Notes: generated by a model from the sequence alone, not told the origin. Counted from the first letter of the stretch, positions 1-6,380 are shown. The stretch: 9,995 bases of DNA from an uncultured Lachnoclostridium sp. (GCA_902464595.1 CABQJX010000101.1:1-9995); one strand, 5' to 3'. Numbers and translations are program-made.

Positions 1-81
1 ATCCGGGACATTTTCATTTGTGATATACTGAGACATTATCATAAATGGCTTATATTTTTTCAATATTTTTTTTAAAAGTAA

Positions 82-110
82 TTGACATTTTCCCTATTTC
101 CCATTATAAT
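82..110 (+). promoter_or_regulatory. Consensus sigma-A promoter of tRNA-Lys
   Basis: A -35 box TTGACA (82-87) and a -10 box TATAAT (105-110) are separated by exactly 17 nt, so both hexamers match the housekeeping consensus fully. Transcription should start near 117, about 28 nt before the tRNA 5' end, leaving a short leader to be trimmed. The upstream 80 bases are very AT-rich and could act as an UP element. A full-consensus promoter fits a highly expressed stable RNA. Confidence 0.88.
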
Positions 111-144
111 TATAAAAGTGTCAAGAAAACATCAAATGATTTGC

Positions 145-217
145 GCGCCTTTAGCTCAGCTGGTAGAGCAGTAGACTCTTAATCTATTTGTCCAGGGTTC
201 GAGTCCCTGAAGGCGCA
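145..217 (+). tRNA. tRNA-Lys (anticodon CTT)
   Basis: The 73-nt cloverleaf is complete. The acceptor stem GCGCCTT (145-151) pairs with AAGGCGC (210-216), with A73 at 217. The D stem is GCTC/GAGC, the anticodon stem is GTAGA/TCTAT, and the T arm is CAGGG-TTCGAGT-CCCTG (193-209). The anticodon loop CTCTTAA places CTT at 178-180, reading the lysine codon AAG. The 3' CCA is not encoded, so it must be added by tRNA nucleotidyltransferase. The gene stands alone between its own promoter and terminator. Confidence 0.96.
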
Positions 218-221
218 TTGA

Positions 222-268
222 AAGGTCTGATTTTGCAGATATTGGAAGCTGCGGGGTCGGACTTTTTT
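222..268 (+). terminator. Rho-independent terminator of tRNA-Lys
   Basis: AGGTCTGA (223-230) pairs with TCGGACTT (257-264) through 8 bp including two G-U pairs. An inner GCAG/CTGC pairing stabilises the loop, and a T-rich stretch follows directly. It starts 6 nt after the tRNA, so the tRNA is probably a monocistronic transcript. The T run is moderate, so some read-through into the next gene is possible. Confidence 0.7.
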
Positions 269-329
269 ATTATAAAAATCACGCTTACAGACAAAAAATA
301 AACTGTTCGCAGAAATCACAGGGGGATAT

Positions 330-1094
330 ATGAAACATTTACAGCGGGCCGCAGGCATCCTGGCTGCCTTCTGCCTTATGATCATTTTATTTGTCACTTC
401 CGTTGAGGCCGTGGTTTACTGGACTCCCGGATACTTTCAAAAGGAATATGAAAAATATCATGTCCTGGAAGATCTTCCAGCCATGACCATGGAGGATCTT
501 CTCTATGTTACAGATGAAATGATGGATTATCTGAAGGGCAGCCGGGAGGATCTCCATATTTCTGTATCTATGGGAGGACAAGAGCGGGAATTTTTTAACG
601 AGAGGGAAATTGCCCATATGGAAGACGTGCAGGTTTTGTTTTTAAAAGCAATGCAGCTCCGCCAAGGCTGTTTGATCCTCTGCCTGATCCTTTTAACGGG
701 AATGGCCATTTCCAAAGCTCCCTTAAAAAGGATGCTTCCAGCCTGCCTGTGCATTGGGACAAGCCTGTTTTTCCTCCTGATCGCCCTTCTGGGACTTATT
801 ATATCCACGGATTTTACCAGGTACTTTATCCTTTTCCACCATCTCTTTTTCGATAATGATCTTTGGATCCTGGATCCTGCTGAGGATATGCTCATTAACA
901 TTGTTCCGGAAGGCTTTTTTATGGATACAGCGGCACGCATTGCCCTGACCTTTGGGGGCCTGTCCCTTCTCCTGTTTCTCATCTGCCTGTTCCTGGTAAT
1001 CCGGGAGCACGGCAGACAAACATCCGCCTGTCAGACTGACGATGTCAGTCCTGAGGTGCGATCCTCCAGCAAAGATACAACCAACGCAAACTAA
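330..1094 (+). CDS. lit: Lit-type lipoprotein intramolecular transacylase homologue (TIGR01906/DUF1461 membrane protein)
   Basis: This 254-residue integral membrane protein has a hydrophobic N-terminal helix (about 8-30), an extracytoplasmic stretch (about 31-110) and three further helices (about 112-127, 137-160, 204-224), ending in a polar cytoplasmic tail. It carries the family hallmarks: the HMEDV motif with H96 after an acidic amphipathic segment, and the FHHLFFDNDLW motif with H170/H171. In the family, Lit moves an acyl chain from the lipid to the amino group of the lipoprotein N-terminal cysteine, giving lyso-form lipoproteins, and two histidines are thought to be catalytic; I infer H96 and H170 or H171 are these. 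The start follows an AGGGGG ribosome binding site (320-325). The carboxypeptidase gene begins 16 nt downstream, so the two probably share a transcript. I found no convincing promoter directly upstream. Membership in the family is firm; transacylase activity of this member is inferred. Confidence 0.78.
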   Translation: MKHLQRAAGILAAFCLMIILFVTSVEAVVYWTPGYFQKEYEKYHVLEDLPAMTMEDLLYVTDEMMDYLKGSREDLHISVSMGGQEREFFNEREIAHMEDVQVLFLKAMQLRQGCLILCLILLTGMAISKAPLKRMLPACLCIGTSLFFLLIALLGLIISTDFTRYFILFHHLFFDNDLWILDPAEDMLINIVPEGFFMDTAARIALTFGGLSLLLFLICLFLVIREHGRQTSACQTDDVSPEVRSSSKDTTNAN

Positions 1095-1110
1095 GATCGG
1101 AGAACAGCCC

Positions 1111-2682
1111 ATGAAACGATTTTATATGCTTTTTATCTGCATCTGCCTGTCTCTCTCTCACCTTTCCTTCACAGCTGCTGCAGCCCCCCAGTGGCCTGAC
1201 AACGTTTCCATTGAATCGGATGGCGGGATCCTGATGGATTCGGATACTGGTACGATCCTTTATGAAAAAAACATGGATCAGCCCTATTATCCTGCCAGCA
1301 TCACAAAGATCCTGACCGCTCTCATTGTCCTGGAGCAATGCAGCATGGACGAAATGGTCACCTTTTCTCACGATGACGTATATAACGTGGAGGAAGGGAG
1401 CAGCAGCGCCGGTATTGACGAGGGAGATGTGCTCACTGTAAAAGACTGTCTCTATGCCCTTATGCTGGCTTCAGCCAATGAGAGCGCCAACGCCCTGGCA
1501 TGCCATGTCAGCGGCTCCAGGGAAGCTTTCGCCGATCTGATGAATGAGAAAGCCAAAAGCCTTGGCTGTACAGGAAGCCATTTTAACAATCCCAGCGGTT
1601 TAAACGATGAAAACCACTATACCACCGCCCATGATATGGCACTGATCGCCCGAGCCGCCATACAGGATCCTAATTTTTCTGTGATCTGCGGAACCAGAAG
1701 CTATCAATTAGCTCCCACCAAGCGGAGCCCTGAGGGCGGATATGTGGCAAATCATCACCGTATGCTGAACAAAAACGAATCTGTCTACTATCCGGGCGCA
1801 TTTGCCGGAAAGACCGGATACACCTCCTTAGCAGGCAATACCCTGGTCACCTGTGCAAAGCAGAATGACATGACCCTGATCGCTGTAGTGCTCAACGGCC
1901 ATCAGTCCCATTATTCCGATACCAAAGCACTTTTCGATTTTGGATTTGGAAACTTCCAGTCCTTAAAGACCGTGGATTACGAAACAAAATATAAGTCCCT
2001 TGAAAATGATATGACCATATCGGGCATGACCCCCTCAAAAGGACTTTCCCTTGAATTAGAGGAAAATGGGCGGGTTGTTATCCCGAAAGAGGCGGATTTC
2101 ACCGATGTTCAATCTGCTCTGTCCTATGATCTTCCACAGGAACATCCCCTAACAGCCGTAGCTAATATAAGCTATACCTATGACGGCCGCCCGGTAGGCT
2201 CCGTTTACCTGTGCTCTCCCTCCCTGGCAGAGGAACAGAAGCCATCAAGTTCCGCAGGGCAAACTTCCTCTGAGCAGTCTCCTGTCAAAAGCATTTCCGA
2301 GGATCCCTCTCTTGCCGAAAGCATTTCCGAGGATCCCTCTCTTGCCGAAAGCATTTCCGAGAAACAGGTTCCCGGTTCAGAGACAAAGGGACAGACCGGC
2401 CCTAAGCCGATCCGCTCCAATACGATCCTGATCCTGTCCATAGCAGGCTCGCTGATCCTTATTGCCGCTGTTGTGACAGCCCTATTCCTTTACCGACGCA
2501 AAAAAGAAGCCGCGGATCTGTCCCTTCGACGCCAACGACGGCTGGAACGGCTGGAGGACATGGGCTTTTCCTCCACTGATTTTGACGATCTGGTAGCAAA
2601 ACGCCGTCTTACCTCCTCCGCTCTCGGAAAAAGCAAAAAATACCGCCGGAAACGGAGACGCAAAAAATCCTTTTTCCGTTGA
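1111..2682 (+). CDS. D-alanyl-D-alanine carboxypeptidase (peptidase S11, penicillin-binding protein 5 type)
   Basis: This low-molecular-weight penicillin-binding protein trims the terminal D-Ala from peptidoglycan stem peptides outside the membrane. I start it at 1111 (523 residues), not at the in-frame ATG at 1042, because 1111 follows GGAGA by 7 nt and opens directly with a signal peptide ending near TAAAA (residues 20-24). The catalytic motifs are complete: S63-I-T-K66, S121-A-N123 and K234-T-G236. A PBP5-like beta domain spans about 283-370. A Ser/Glu/Pro-rich linker (371-436) with a 10-residue tandem repeat follows, then one transmembrane helix (about 437-461) and a strongly basic cytoplasmic tail of about 60 residues. 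Most DacA proteins end in an amphipathic membrane-binding helix, so this true helix plus basic tail differs from the textbook layout. It is 16 nt behind the lit-like gene, probably co-transcribed. It resembles dacA/dacF; the exact paralogue cannot be named from sequence alone. Confidence 0.94.
   Translation: MKRFYMLFICICLSLSHLSFTAAAAPQWPDNVSIESDGGILMDSDTGTILYEKNMDQPYYPASITKILTALIVLEQCSMDEMVTFSHDDVYNVEEGSSSAGIDEGDVLTVKDCLYALMLASANESANALACHVSGSREAFADLMNEKAKSLGCTGSHFNNPSGLNDENHYTTAHDMALIARAAIQDPNFSVICGTRSYQLAPTKRSPEGGYVANHHRMLNKNESVYYPGAFAGKTGYTSLAGNTLVTCAKQNDMTLIAVVLNGHQSHYSDTKALFDFGFGNFQSLKTVDYETKYKSLENDMTISGMTPSKGLSLELEENGRVVIPKEADFTDVQSALSYDLPQEHPLTAVANISYTYDGRPVGSVYLCSPSLAEEQKPSSSAGQTSSEQSPVKSISEDPSLAESISEDPSLAESISEKQVPGSETKGQTGPKPIRSNTILILSIAGSLILIAAVVTALFLYRRKKEAADLSLRRQRRLERLEDMGFSSTDFDDLVAKRRLTSSALGKSKKYRRKRRRKKSFFR
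2290..2361 (+). repeat. 30-bp in-frame tandem repeat in carboxypeptidase linker
   Basis: Two identical 30-bp units (2290-2319 and 2320-2349) are followed by a 12-nt partial third copy (2350-2361). Each unit encodes SISEDPSLAE, in the extracellular linker between the beta domain and the membrane anchor. Perfect DNA identity, including third codon positions, points to recent slippage or unequal recombination, so the linker length probably varies among strains. Confidence 0.95.
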
Positions 2683-2694
2683 ACTTCTTTTTTT
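2651..2694 (+). terminator. Possible weak terminator after carboxypeptidase
   Basis: AACGG (2651-2655) and AAAAA (2662-2666) can pair with TTTTT (2671-2675) and CCGTT (2676-2680), with a one-sided internal loop. A seven-T run (2688-2694) comes only after a 7-nt gap. The structure overlaps the stop codon. It is weaker than the other terminators in this window and may allow read-through into the two-component genes. Confidence 0.35.
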
Positions 2695-2707
2695 AATAAG
2701 ATATAAT
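2679..2707 (+). promoter_or_regulatory. Promoter of the KdpD/KdpE-like pair
   Basis: The -35 box TTGAAC (2679-2684) overlaps the carboxypeptidase stop codon. The -10 box TATAAT (2702-2707) lies exactly 17 nt further on. Transcription would start near 2714, giving a leader of about 80 nt that contains the hairpin at 2729-2757. The -10 box is perfect and the -35 box matches 4 of 6 consensus positions. Confidence 0.65.
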
Positions 2708-2728
2708 AAACCATACAGAGAAGAAGGC

Positions 2729-2757
2729 CTGCGCCTCTGCAGCAACAGACGGCGCAG
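2729..2757 (+). promoter_or_regulatory. Leader hairpin upstream of histidine kinase
   Basis: CTGCGCC plus TCTG (2729-2739) pairs with CAGA plus GGCGCAG (2746-2757) over 11 bp, with one bulged C (2750) and a 6-nt loop. No T run follows, so it is not an intrinsic terminator. It ends about 24 nt before the AGAGGA ribosome binding site (2781-2786), within the predicted 5' UTR. A role in mRNA stability or protein binding is possible; none is shown. Confidence 0.6.
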
Positions 2758-2793
2758 CTATCTTCCGGAATATCTGCCTCAGAGGAATCCCCC

Positions 2794-3903
2794 ATGAACA
2801 TGTTACACTTTGAATATGCGCGTTGTAAGGCTGCTGCCATGAATCTGGTCAGGAATCTTCCTATCACCATCGCTTACATGGCTGCGGCTACTTTTTTATC
2901 CGGTATCTTTTTTCATCTCAGCCGAAATGTGACGAATGTAGCCATCACCTATATCTTGGCTATTATCTTGATCGCCCGGGCCACCTGCTGCTACAGCGCA
3001 GGTATCCTAGCGTCCCTTTTTGGGGTATTCTGGGTCAATTTTGCCTTTACTTACCCCTATCTGACTCTGAATTTCACCCTCACTGGCTATCCCATTACCT
3101 TCCTTGGGATGGCCCTGATCTCATGCATCGCCAGCAGCATCTGCATTATGCTGACCAAGCAGAGCGCCCAGCTGAAAGAAAAAGACCGGATGCTCCTCAA
3201 TGCAGAAAAAGAGACCATGAGAGCCAATCTCATGCGCGCCATGTCTCATGACCTGCGCACCCCGCTTACCAGTATTATCGGATCCAGCTCCACGTATCTG
3301 GAACAGGAAAACAGTATGACGGAAGATGAAAAACGGCGTCTGATCCAAAATATTGAAGAAGACGCCCAATGGCTCTTAAATATGGTGGAAAATCTGTTAT
3401 CTGTCACTAGGATCCAGGACGAAAAGGGCGTGGCATGCGTGTCCAAAACAGAGGAATCCCTGGAAGAGGTAATCTACGATTCTGTCCAGAGATTTCATAA
3501 GCGTTTTCCCGATATTCCGGTACGCGTTTCCATTCCTGACTCTGTGCTCATCGTACCCATGGATGCCACTCTCATCGCTCAGGTTATCAACAATCTTCTT
3601 GAAAATGCGATGTTCCACTCCGGAACAAAGGAACCCATTGATCTAACAGTTTCCACAACAGGGGAGGAACTGTCTGTATCTGTAAAAGATTACGGAAAGG
3701 GATTGGATCCGGAGCGCTGCGATACGATCTTTGACGGGGGCGGAACCTCAGATAACCGAAGCGGCGACAGCCACAAGGGAATGGGGATCGGACTCAGCAT
3801 ATGCAAAACCATTATCCACGCTCACGGCGGTCACATACAGGCCAGAAACCACGACTGCGGAGCAGAATTTACTTTTACCTTGCCAGATTGGAGGGAATAC
3901 TAA
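2794..3903 (+). CDS. KdpD-like sensor histidine kinase, short form (DUF4118-HisKA-HATPase)
   Basis: This membrane histidine kinase is the sensor of a two-component system. Residues about 24-121 hold four hydrophobic segments typical of the KdpD DUF4118 membrane region. A linker (about 122-147) leads to the HisKA dimerisation domain with phospho-acceptor H152 in SHDLRTPLT. The ATPase domain has an N box (INNLLENA, 265-272), a G1 box (D299-Y-G-K-G303) and a G2 box (GMGIGL, 329-334). At 369 residues it lacks the large N-terminal KdpD and universal-stress-protein domains of full-length KdpD (about 900 residues), so its input must come through the membrane helices or be indirect. The start follows AGAGGA (2781-2786) by 7 nt. 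The response regulator begins one base after its stop, so the two are co-translated partners. No kdpFABC genes lie here, so the K+ link rests on family resemblance only. Confidence 0.9.
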   Translation: MNMLHFEYARCKAAAMNLVRNLPITIAYMAAATFLSGIFFHLSRNVTNVAITYILAIILIARATCCYSAGILASLFGVFWVNFAFTYPYLTLNFTLTGYPITFLGMALISCIASSICIMLTKQSAQLKEKDRMLLNAEKETMRANLMRAMSHDLRTPLTSIIGSSSTYLEQENSMTEDEKRRLIQNIEEDAQWLLNMVENLLSVTRIQDEKGVACVSKTEESLEEVIYDSVQRFHKRFPDIPVRVSIPDSVLIVPMDATLIAQVINNLLENAMFHSGTKEPIDLTVSTTGEELSVSVKDYGKGLDPERCDTIFDGGGTSDNRSGDSHKGMGIGLSICKTIIHAHGGHIQARNHDCGAEFTFTLPDWREY

Positions 3904-3904
3904 T

Positions 3905-4597
3905 ATGAACGCCAACACTACGATCATCATTATTGAAGACGAAAAAAATATCTGCAGTTTTATTGAAGCTGCCCTCGCACCCAAAGGATACCACACCGCC
4001 TGTGCCTACAACGGAACAGACGGGCTGAAGCTGATCGAAAACCTGAATCCTGACCTGGTGCTTTTGGATCTGGGACTGCCGGATATGGACGGCCTGGAGC
4101 TGATCCAGGAGGTACGCAATTCCAGCAGCCTTCCCATCATTGTTATTTCCGCCAGAACCTTAGAGAGAAGCAAGGTAGCTGCCCTGGATCTTGGAGCTGA
4201 CGACTATCTCACTAAGCCCTTCGGAACAGCAGAGCTTTTGGCCCGGATTCGGGCAGCCCTGCGCCGCAGCCAGAAAAATACCGTTTCCCCTGTTTCCAAA
4301 TACGAGGTGGGAGATCTTCTCATCGACTTTGAACGCCGCCTGGTAAAAGTAAAAGGCCAGGAAATCCACCTGACCCAGATCGAATATAAGCTTGTATCCC
4401 TATTAGCCAAAAACGCAGGACGGGTTATGACCTACGAAAGTATTATTACCAATATCTGGGGGCCCTTTGCTGATAATGATAACCAGATTCTGCGCGTAAA
4501 CATGGCCCATATCCGGCGGAAGCTGGAAGAGAATCCTGCTGAACCCCAGTATATCTTTACAGAGATTGGGGTGGGATACCGGATGCGGGAAGAATAG
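3905..4597 (+). CDS. KdpE-like OmpR-family response regulator
   Basis: This 230-residue DNA-binding response regulator is the expected partner of the kinase upstream. The receiver domain (about 6-120) has the acidic pair E11/D12, phosphorylation site D55 in LLDLGLPD, switch residue S82 and K104 in TKPF. A winged-helix OmpR/PhoB-type domain (about 134-230) follows and ends in the usual IGVGYRM motif. I chose the ATG at 3905 over the longer frame from 3731 because the extra 58 residues would overlap the kinase gene and are not receiver-like, while GGAGG (3890-3894) lies 10 nt before 3905. The gene ends just before a strong terminator. It is closest to KdpE in type; its targets cannot be read from this window, and neither the kdp operon nor another transporter operon adjoins it. 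Confidence 0.92.
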   Translation: MNANTTIIIIEDEKNICSFIEAALAPKGYHTACAYNGTDGLKLIENLNPDLVLLDLGLPDMDGLELIQEVRNSSSLPIIVISARTLERSKVAALDLGADDYLTKPFGTAELLARIRAALRRSQKNTVSPVSKYEVGDLLIDFERRLVKVKGQEIHLTQIEYKLVSLLAKNAGRVMTYESIITNIWGPFADNDNQILRVNMAHIRRKLEENPAEPQYIFTEIGVGYRMREE

Positions 4598-4607
4598 CGC
4601 TCCAAAA

Positions 4608-4664
4608 CAGAAAACACAGCGGACGGCTTATTTCTTCCGTTTTGCTCTGGCCGTCCGTTTTCTG
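4608..4664. terminator. Bidirectional terminator shared by convergent genes
   Basis: CGGACGGC (4620-4627) pairs perfectly with GCCGTCCG (4650-4657), and outer CAGAAAA/TTTTCTG (4608-4614 and 4658-4664) can extend the structure. A TTTTCT tail follows on the plus strand, and TTTTCTGTTTT follows on the minus strand. It therefore ends both the response-regulator transcript and the convergent exonuclease transcript. The right arm lies inside the last codons of the exonuclease gene, whose stop codon is at 4628-4630. Confidence 0.82.
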
Positions 4665-5587
4665 CGACTTTCTTCCTTTTTCTGGAGCAGCTGATCCTCG
4701 TCCTCTTTATCCGCCATTTTTACCGTTTTTACAATGTAATACAGATCTCTCTCTGACTTCTTTACACGGATCTTCCCTTTTACCAGCCCATGCTCCGGGC
4801 AAGCCGCCAGGCAAAAATAAAATCTCTGTCCATAGGAAAACCAGCGGATTTTTTTGCGCAGCATTCGATTGCACTGCAGGCATTTTATGTCCGTGATCTC
4901 CTTATCCTCCATGATCTCCTCTCTGAACTCAAATTCCCTGGAAACCAGTTTGGAATATTCCGGAAAATAAAGACGGTATTCCTCCTCCTTATTTCGGGGA
5001 AGGCTGTAATAATCCACGGATACATAGATCTCCAGCCGTTCCATATCCAGAACAGATAAAATCCTTCCCGTATAGCATGCATCCTCCAAAGCGCGGTGGA
5101 AGGGCCCTTCCTCCTCCATACCCTGCTGCTGTACTGCCATATCCAGGGACAGGCGGGTTTTTCCGTCTCCATATTGGAGAGAATAAAGCTTTTGAATATC
5201 CAGATAAAGAAGTGGACGGGGGAAAAGATTCTCCAAGCCGTGATAGGCTATGTTCCTCTGAAGCTCGGTCAAATCCATAGAACCCCAGGTACAGAATCGG
5301 ATAGATTCCTCACCGCACCAGGATAAAAATGCCTCCATAACCTTAGGAAAGGATTCTCCCTCCTGCTCCAGCTCATTCATATCCATGTGAGTGACCTCTG
5401 TGATCTTAAAATGCAGCTCCTGATAAACCGCCGGCTTCACCAGACGGTGAAAGGAATCTACTTCCCGAAACTGGCTGTCCAGCTTTACCGCCCCGATCTC
5501 TATGATCTCAAAAGGCAAATGCTCCACTGAGTCTTCTTTTCCGCTGGGACTTTGATTCCACTCTAAGTCTAATACAATATAATTCAT
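4628..5587 (-). CDS. DEDDh 3'-5' exonuclease (DnaQ/ERI-1/KapD type) with C-terminal Cys4 module
   Basis: This 319-residue protein has an RNase T/DnaQ-fold exonuclease domain over about 1-185. The active-site acids and histidine are visible: D7 and E9 in VLDLEW, D105 in WGSMDLTEL, then H164 and D169 in FHRALEDA, making it DEDDh type. Such enzymes remove nucleotides from 3' ends of RNA or DNA using two metal ions. After a linker (about 186-230) comes a zinc-ribbon-like module with C236-LQ-C239 and C259-LAA-C263 plus H266, and then a highly charged tail ending in K/R-rich sequence (305-319), probably nucleic-acid binding. KapD-like proteins usually have little more than the exonuclease domain (about 200 residues), so the C-terminal part is an addition. 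AGGATGAGG precedes the start. It is monocistronic and convergent with the response regulator. The substrate is not predictable. Confidence 0.85.
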   Translation of the reverse strand: MNYIVLDLEWNQSPSGKEDSVEHLPFEIIEIGAVKLDSQFREVDSFHRLVKPAVYQELHFKITEVTHMDMNELEQEGESFPKVMEAFLSWCGEESIRFCTWGSMDLTELQRNIAYHGLENLFPRPLLYLDIQKLYSLQYGDGKTRLSLDMAVQQQGMEEEGPFHRALEDACYTGRILSVLDMERLEIYVSVDYYSLPRNKEEEYRLYFPEYSKLVSREFEFREEIMEDKEITDIKCLQCNRMLRKKIRWFSYGQRFYFCLAACPEHGLVKGKIRVKKSERDLYYIVKTVKMADKEDEDQLLQKKEESRRKRTARAKRKK

Positions 5588-5720
5588 GTCCTCATCCTGT
5601 TACTGTCATTTTCATTTTCTGTCTTTATTTTGCACAAACATATCTTATCATATGAAAAGGAAGATGGAAAGTACTGGTTCTTTGAGTTTCTGCCTTTTTG
5701 GCTCCATTCGTGTTCGGCAT
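5588..5720. other. Divergent intergenic region, exonuclease side
   Basis: This AT-rich stretch separates the exonuclease gene (leftward) from bioY (rightward) and should hold the exonuclease promoter. A minus-strand TATGAT (plus-strand 5647-5652) could be its -10 box, but I see no good -35 match, so I do not claim a promoter. No ORF, hairpin with T run or RNA gene is evident. The sequence CTTTGAGTTTCTG at 5680-5692 resembles the repeat unit found at 7130-7172. Confidence 0.4.
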
Positions 5721-5754
5721 AATGTAAACTATTTATATTATTTTAGTTGACAAT
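5721..5754 (+). promoter_or_regulatory. BirA-like biotin operator upstream of bioY
   Basis: AATGTAAACT (5721-5730) and AGTTGACAAT (5745-5754) form an inverted repeat with a 14-nt AT-rich spacer; 8 of 10 positions agree between the arms. Both half-site and spacing agree with the BirA operator pattern TTGT(A/T)AAC-N14-16-GTT(A/T)ACAA known for biotin genes. The right arm covers the -35 box of the bioY promoter (5747-5752), so bound BirA-biotinoyl-AMP would block RNA polymerase. The regulator gene is not in this window; the assignment is from motif and context. Confidence 0.75.
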
Positions 5755-5775
5755 TAACATTTTCATTCCTATAAT
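5747..5775 (+). promoter_or_regulatory. bioY: Consensus promoter of bioY
   Basis: TTGACA (5747-5752) and TATAAT (5770-5775) are 17 nt apart, a perfect sigma-A promoter. The start of transcription would be near 5782, leaving a leader of about 35 nt, too short for a riboswitch. The overlap with the BirA-like operator means a strong promoter held down by a repressor when biotin is sufficient. Confidence 0.85.
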
Positions 5776-5816
5776 GAACATATCTTCACACAAAAGACTT
5801 TTTAAGGAGGATCTTC

Positions 5817-6365
5817 ATGAACCGGTCATTTCGCACTGCAGAACTCACACAAATGGCGCTTCTCACTGCACTTTTATGTATTTCTGCCTATATTGTCATA
5901 CCGCTCCCCTTTACACCTGTCAGCCTTACGGCCCAGACTCTTATGGTGAATCTCATTGCGCTGCTTCTGACGCCGCAGCAGGCAGCGTTTACTATAGGGG
6001 CCTATATTCTCCTGGGCTTAGCTGGGCTCCCCGTCTTTTCCGGCGCCATGGGCGGCCCTGGAAAGCTCTTTGGCCCTACCGGAGGGTATATTATGTCATG
6101 GATCCCTGCTGTGATCCTTATGTCTCAGCTTAAAGGGAAACACTATTGTTTCCGCAGGTATCTTCTGGTAACGATTCTCATAGGAATGCCTGTGATCTAT
6201 CTCTTTGGAACCGCCTACATGAACCTATTGACAGGAATGGGGTGGTCCGCCTCCCTCACAGCAGCTGTTATCCCCTTTATCCCTCTGGATCTGTTTAAAT
6301 GTGCTGCGGCTGTCCTCATCGCAAAGCCTGTCCAGATTGCCCTTTCCCAATTCTCAGCTTCCTGA
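5817..6365 (+). CDS. bioY: Biotin transporter BioY (ECF substrate-binding S component)
   Basis: This 182-residue membrane protein captures biotin at the cell surface. Hydrophobic helices run through about 13-30, 41-68, 90-104, 114-135 and 145-175. Family signatures are present: FTPVSLTAQT (32-41), GLPVFSGAMGG (70-80), GPTGGY (86-91) and the C-terminal FIPLDLFK with D158 and K161. BioY usually works with a shared energy-coupling module (EcfT plus two ATPases), which is not encoded here, as is typical of group II ECF systems. The start is set by AAGGAGG (5804-5810), 6 nt before ATG. No biotin synthesis genes are nearby, which fits an uptake role but does not prove auxotrophy. Regulation by BirA is suggested by the operator at 5721-5754. 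No terminator is visible before mntP, so read-through is likely. Confidence 0.95.
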   Translation: MNRSFRTAELTQMALLTALLCISAYIVIPLPFTPVSLTAQTLMVNLIALLLTPQQAAFTIGAYILLGLAGLPVFSGAMGGPGKLFGPTGGYIMSWIPAVILMSQLKGKHYCFRRYLLVTILIGMPVIYLFGTAYMNLLTGMGWSASLTAAVIPFIPLDLFKCAAAVLIAKPVQIALSQFSAS

Positions 6366-6380
6366 CAGGCTGGATCCCGA

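Noticed and set aside
1..81. Possible gene end or regulatory element at the left edge
   Set aside because: The sequence is AT-rich with no ORF, RNA structure or clear terminator; nothing can be supported apart from flanking the tRNA promoter.
179..397. Leftward ORF overlapping tRNA-Lys
   Set aside because: It contains the RDSNPG-type peptide produced by reading a tRNA T arm in antisense, and overlaps the real tRNA and the lit-like gene.
527..982. 151-residue leftward ORF inside the lit-like gene
   Set aside because: It is wholly antisense to a recognised membrane protein, Arg/Lys-rich without domain features, and lacks a ribosome binding site.
1042..1110. N-terminal extension of the carboxypeptidase from an upstream ATG
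   Set aside because: It overlaps the end of the lit-like gene and would place 23 polar residues before an evident signal peptide; the ATG at 1111 has its own ribosome binding site.
2205..2441. Leftward ORF with repeated SAREGSSEML
   Set aside because: The repeat is only the antisense reading of the 30-bp repeat in the carboxypeptidase linker.
3731..3904. 58-residue extension of the response regulator
   Set aside because: It lies within the kinase gene in another frame and is not receiver-like; GGAGG precedes the ATG at 3905.
5747..6133. 128-residue rightward ORF overlapping bioY
   Set aside because: It is a different frame of bioY without family similarity, and it starts inside the promoter.
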